Assembly (NCBI GenBank): GCA_025093555.1 | Contig: JAIWNF010000004.1 | Coordinates: 434,001-498,000 of the forward strand | DNA from: Circinella umbellata | Taxonomy: Eukaryota > Mucoromycota > Mucoromycetes > Mucorales > Lichtheimiaceae | Direction of reading: 5' to 3' | DNA: 64,000 nt | Shown here: positions 60,537 to 64,000 of the stretch, one piece after another | How positions within the stretch are numbered: the stretch's first letter is position 1 | Layout of the letters: each line of letters begins with the position of its first letter | The notes under the pieces: model-generated | What the model saw: the letters and a program-made list of their open reading frames with translations, nothing else | Database searches by the model: none | Told to the model about the DNA's origin: nothing | Translations under genes and position numbers: made by a program

Positions 60537-63523
60537 TTACAAATTGGAAATATCGTCTCGCACACGATTAATACTCTTGTGCAAAGTTCGGAATACCGAT
60601 TGGAATTCACCACGGTGTTCCTTCAAATATCGACCATGTGCTGTCATAACACTAACAACCCACATCAAATGGAATTCGATATGAGGACTATGCTCCATAT
60701 GTACACCAATAAACTGGAGGAGCTTGTCAAGGTATTTTTCGGAAATAGTTCGTGCCACAATATCAATAGAGCCGGGTGGGATAGCTTCAAAGACTTTATG
60801 CAAAATAGACTTTTCGTTCAAACGGAATGCCATACAAAGTGATCGTAAATATTCTTTCTCTTCTAATGCTTCCATTACAGTTTCTGGGGTAATATCAATT
60901 TCCAAATCAAAAGGATCGAAAAGGATTGTATCATCCAATGAATAGATTAATAACCCATCAGTGGTAGCTGCTGCCCATGATCGACCTGTAGGTGAAAACC
61001 GTACTGCCATGGATCGGGCTTCGGGACGCGTTCGTCGTACAGACAAGTCACCAGATTGTGTACCTGGTAATGTATGATCCAGTCGATCCTCGACATCAGA
61101 CGAGTCCTCGACATCCATCAGTTCCTTACTGCCAAACTCGGTCATATATTTGGAATTGAGTTGTTCTTGGGTGCCATCCAACGATAAGTTGTTAGAAATT
61201 TGGAATTTCTTCACCAATACTTTGGTATCAATGTCATAAATACAAATATATTTGCTGTTACCACCACCAAGAATACTACTACCATCAGCGGTATAGCATA
61301 GCGAATTGAAACATTTGCCAGAGGCTGCATTATCTGCTGCTGTTCGATCGTTCACTTTACGACCACCTGAAATATCTTTGCGACCTTCGATGGAGCCTAC
61401 TTGTTTTCCATTCTCCACGTCCCAGAATGCAATTTGACCATCCAATGTTGATGCTGCAATTTCTCGCCCATCAGGTCGAAAGGCAACAGCCAATACTTCA
61501 TTTTGATGTTGGAACGTTTCAACTTGTTTGCTACGTCCAAAGATATCCCATGAGCGTGCTGTATAATCCCAACTACCGCTGACCAAAATCATACCGACAG
61601 GTGAAAACGTCAATGAACTAATTGGACCGGTATGTCCAGCTAAAATATCCAATAATTTGCCAGTCTGTACACTCCATACGTAGATTTCAAAAGTATCTGT
61701 TGTTCCCGCACATACGACTTCACCACTAGGATCAACCACAAGTGACGAGAACTGGACAGGGTTAGGACTTGTAAATGTTCGGAAGTTTCGGTAACGCACC
61801 AAATCAAAAGCACGAACAGTACCATCCAAACTTGCAGAAAAAAGAACCTTGCCTTGCTTAGCAAATTCAACTGCCATGACGTTGCTCTTGTGGTCGCTAA
61901 ATGTTACAAAACAAAAACCGGAGGTTGTGTTCCACACCTTGACTTTACCATCTTCGCCACCTGTTGCAAGTGTTTGTCCATCTCCGGAATATGAGAGCGA
62001 TGTCATATTATAATAATGGCCTTGTTGCTTCAAAACATAAGATTCCGATTGCCACTCCCAAACCAAAAGTTGACCCATAGTAGATGAACCAAAAGCAAGC
62101 CATTCTCCAGTACGATTAATAGCAACAGTGTCAATATTGTGTTGGGAAATGCTATTTTTTATAACCCAATACAACGTTAGTGTAAATTTTCCCTTCTCGA
62201 ACAGTCAAGACTATACATATGAAAATTCTTAATTACCTCAATGTATGAATGTTGACAAAGCTCGGTACTTCATATAAACCAAAGACACCATTAGATAAAC
62301 CAACAACAAGAAGATTACTAGGTGCAAAGAAAGCGCAAGATTTGACCTTAACACCATTTTGATTGAGAAAATGCTTTCCTGCTATACGCCATCGTTTCTG
62401 ATCCATACGTTTTTCTTGACCGTCAACATCCATTTCATCTTCTTCATCTGAATCACCTAGTAAGGCAGCCTTTGTTTGATATTGCCAGTTAAAAAGTGCA
62501 CCATCTTTACTAATGGTATATATCTATAACAAGAGAGAAAAATAGATACTAGACATATTAGCTATTTATATACAAGACAGAATATATATTTTTCACACAC
62601 ACAAATTCGCTATATACATACACTTTGCATATCATCTGAAAACCATGCACCAAGTACAGAGTTACGATGACCTGCCAATGTTTGTGGAACGTAATCTTTT
62701 GGAGCATCCATACGATAAAGACGAGCTGTCATATCACTTGATGATGTTAAAAAGTATTTTGAATCGGGGCTCCATGAAATATTGAGAATATCGTCATAGT
62801 GACCGCCAATTGTTTTATGCAATACAAAAGGAGCAAATTCGCGATTGAATCCAGGTGCTTTCCAAATCTCAACGTATTTTTCATGACTAGCAGCAATCCA
62901 TTTACCGTCAGGGCTAAATTCAATAGCTTTGACAGGTGCTTTAAAGTTGAAATGGGCGATCAAAACTCGTCGTGGAAGATTGATTAATAATGCTCGACCA
63001 TCTAAAAGAAAAATAGAATAATAATAGATTCACAACAAATTTAGTTTCATTTATACGTATACAAATATATGTTCCAATAAGTGTTTTGCTTTCGAAAATA
63101 ACGAACCTTCATCGATCGTGACTAATAACGTTGCGTTTGGTGAAAGTGCCATTAATTTTATATCTTTTCGCATTTCTACGGGTAATGTCACTGATTTATT
63201 ACTATTATAAATCAAAAAAAAAAGAATATAAGTATATTTTGTCTTTTTGCGATTGCTTTTCTATTCATGAATTTAGAAAAATGAGAAAGCAAATTACTTG
63301 ACGAGGTCAAATAGGGAAACACGGTTACCAACGGGACTCAAGATCGAGTTACCGTCTGGTGTGAATATTAAATTGCCTGCTGTATAAACAGTACCACAAA
63401 GGTTTGAAAACTAAAAAAAAAAAAAAAAGAAAGAAAGAAATCATTAGAATATTAAACATCGAGATATTTACTATTTTTATAGATAAAAAATCGAGATCTT
63501 CTCACCTTGAATCCTGTCTTCAT
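60537..63523 (-). CDS. PWP2: Pwp2/UTP1, WD40 subunit of the small-subunit processome, 6 exons
   Basis: Minus-strand exons 63523-63506, 63410-63298, 63201-63107, 63001-62622, 62523-62237 and 62151-60537 give 835 aa. Pwp2 is in the UTP-B module of the 90S pre-ribosome and acts in 18S rRNA maturation. The start (MKTGFKFSNLCGTVY, then SPVGNRVSLFDL) and IDEDGRALLINLPRR match the family. WD40 units follow through about residue 650 (for example SPDGKWIAASHEKYVEIWK, SPVGMILVSGSWDYTARSWD, DGREIAASTLDGQIAFWD). The Utp12-type helical C-terminus (DPFDLEIDITPE, LVKF-like LDKLLQFIGVHMEHSPHIEF) closes it. Joining at donor GTATGT (after 62622) gives DDMQS-IYTISKDGALF. Donor 3 is GTTCGT. It shares a 178-bp divergent promoter with the gene at the right edge. 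Confidence 0.95.
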
Positions 63524-63701
63524 CGATGAATAAGTGTAATATTCTTTACTAGAGGAAAAAAAAAATTCAAGCAAAGCGAAAAAAAAAGGTTGTCAAAACC
63601 AGAAAAAAAAATGGTCACGCTTTCTCGATCTGAATTATCTTTAACTAGCATAGTAACATTTGCTCTTTTATCTTCAACACCCCCGCATCAAAAAAAAATC
63701 T
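63524..63701. promoter_or_regulatory. Compact divergent promoter between PWP2 and the right-edge gene
   Basis: Only about 178 bp separate the two divergent start codons. The interval contains several A/T runs. Any shared control elements must be within it, or within the first introns. No specific site is asserted. Confidence 0.55.
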
Positions 63702-64000
63702 ATGCGTTTTTGTCCTAACTGTAAAGACCACTCAAGCTCAAGAGGCTCAGTAAGCAATAACATTAGCAACAGCAAGTCTAAAAAGTAACTCACAATAAAA
63801 AAAAAGAAGAATGAGTACTATATAAGACGCAGAGAGCTAAAAAATATATGTTTATTATTGTAGAAGTAGTAGCACTAATGGGGACTCCAGTGATACTGAA
63901 GATGGTTATATTGAGCCCAAATTCCCCATTAGCCAATACGAGTATTTAGAGGGACGTAACTTTCGATATTCTGCGGATGAACCTTCATTCTTACCTTGTG
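63702..64000 (+). CDS. 5' end of an unidentified gene, cut by the window edge
   Basis: Exons 63702-63784 and 63864-64000 (continuing past the edge) encode about 73 residues. It begins MRFCPNCKDHSSSRGS, with a CxxC pair, then a Ser/Asn-rich linker and PISQYEYLEGRNFRYSADEP followed by SFLPC. The pattern of a GRxF motif, a short spacer and FLP recalls the start of the fungal SAM-dependent methyltransferase families of the LaeA/UMTA type (GRxFHNV...FLPND), but the visible part is too short to decide. It is transcribed away from PWP2. Confidence 0.6.

Overview
The window looks like nuclear DNA of an early-diverging, AT-rich fungus, most likely a Mucoromycete (Mucorales type). The evidence is: many short GT-AG introns of about 60-220 bp with T-rich 3' ends; genes separated by AT-rich spacers full of homopolymer runs; long Asn/Gln/Ser/Thr homopolymer runs inside proteins; and a gene set typical of fungi (Iml1, TOR, a Crz1-type zinc finger, Dbp10, Pwp2). 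I see no transposon, rRNA, convincing tRNA, CRISPR array or prokaryotic operon. Gene boundaries below are my own exon joins; in each multi-exon model the exons add up to an intact reading frame.

Layout. 0.9-2.5 kb: intronless 520-aa low-complexity protein, unrecognised. 3.2-7.3 kb: PMC1-like P-type Ca2+-ATPase (5 exons). 8.3-11.6 kb: Argonaute (6 exons). 12.2-12.5 kb (-): small basic protein, divergent from eEF1B-alpha (13.0-14.0 kb). 14.4-15.6 kb: six-exon J-domain protein. 15.8-21.9 kb: Iml1/DEPDC5, the catalytic GATOR1/SEACIT subunit. 23.7-25.0 kb (-): bHLH-zipper factor in five exons. 26.3-28.2 kb (-): mitochondrial-type PPR protein. 28.2-31.6 kb: the longest stretch without a recognisable gene. 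31.6-33.3 kb: coiled-coil protein with a basic N-terminus, possibly augmin HAUS8-like. 35.0-36.3 kb (-): Crz1-like C2H2 factor carrying a PxIxIT calcineurin-docking match. 38.6-46.9 kb: complete TOR kinase (13 exons). 47.6-49.0 kb: membrane-anchored HSL-type alpha/beta hydrolase. 51.0-51.9 kb (-): decayed metallo-beta-lactamase-fold gene, with an intact paralogue at 54.6-55.4 kb (+). 55.9-58.8 kb: Dbp10 helicase. 59.2-60.3 kb: THOC5-like protein. 60.5-63.5 kb (-): Pwp2. 63.7 kb to the edge: 5' end of an unidentified gene divergent from PWP2.

How the genes relate. Two functional groups recur. One is nutrient/growth control: TOR and its upstream inhibitor subunit Iml1 lie about 17 kb apart, and three growth-machinery genes (eEF1B-alpha, Dbp10, Pwp2) are present. 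The other is calcium signalling: a vacuolar-type Ca2+-ATPase and a Crz1-like factor with a calcineurin-docking motif, which in yeast are target and regulator. Physical clustering in one window need not be meaningful. The most unusual items are the live/dead metallo-hydrolase pair, the possible augmin subunit, the divergent J-domain gene, a GC-richer patch ending in a 32-T run, and an Asn/Asp-rich open frame with no start codon.
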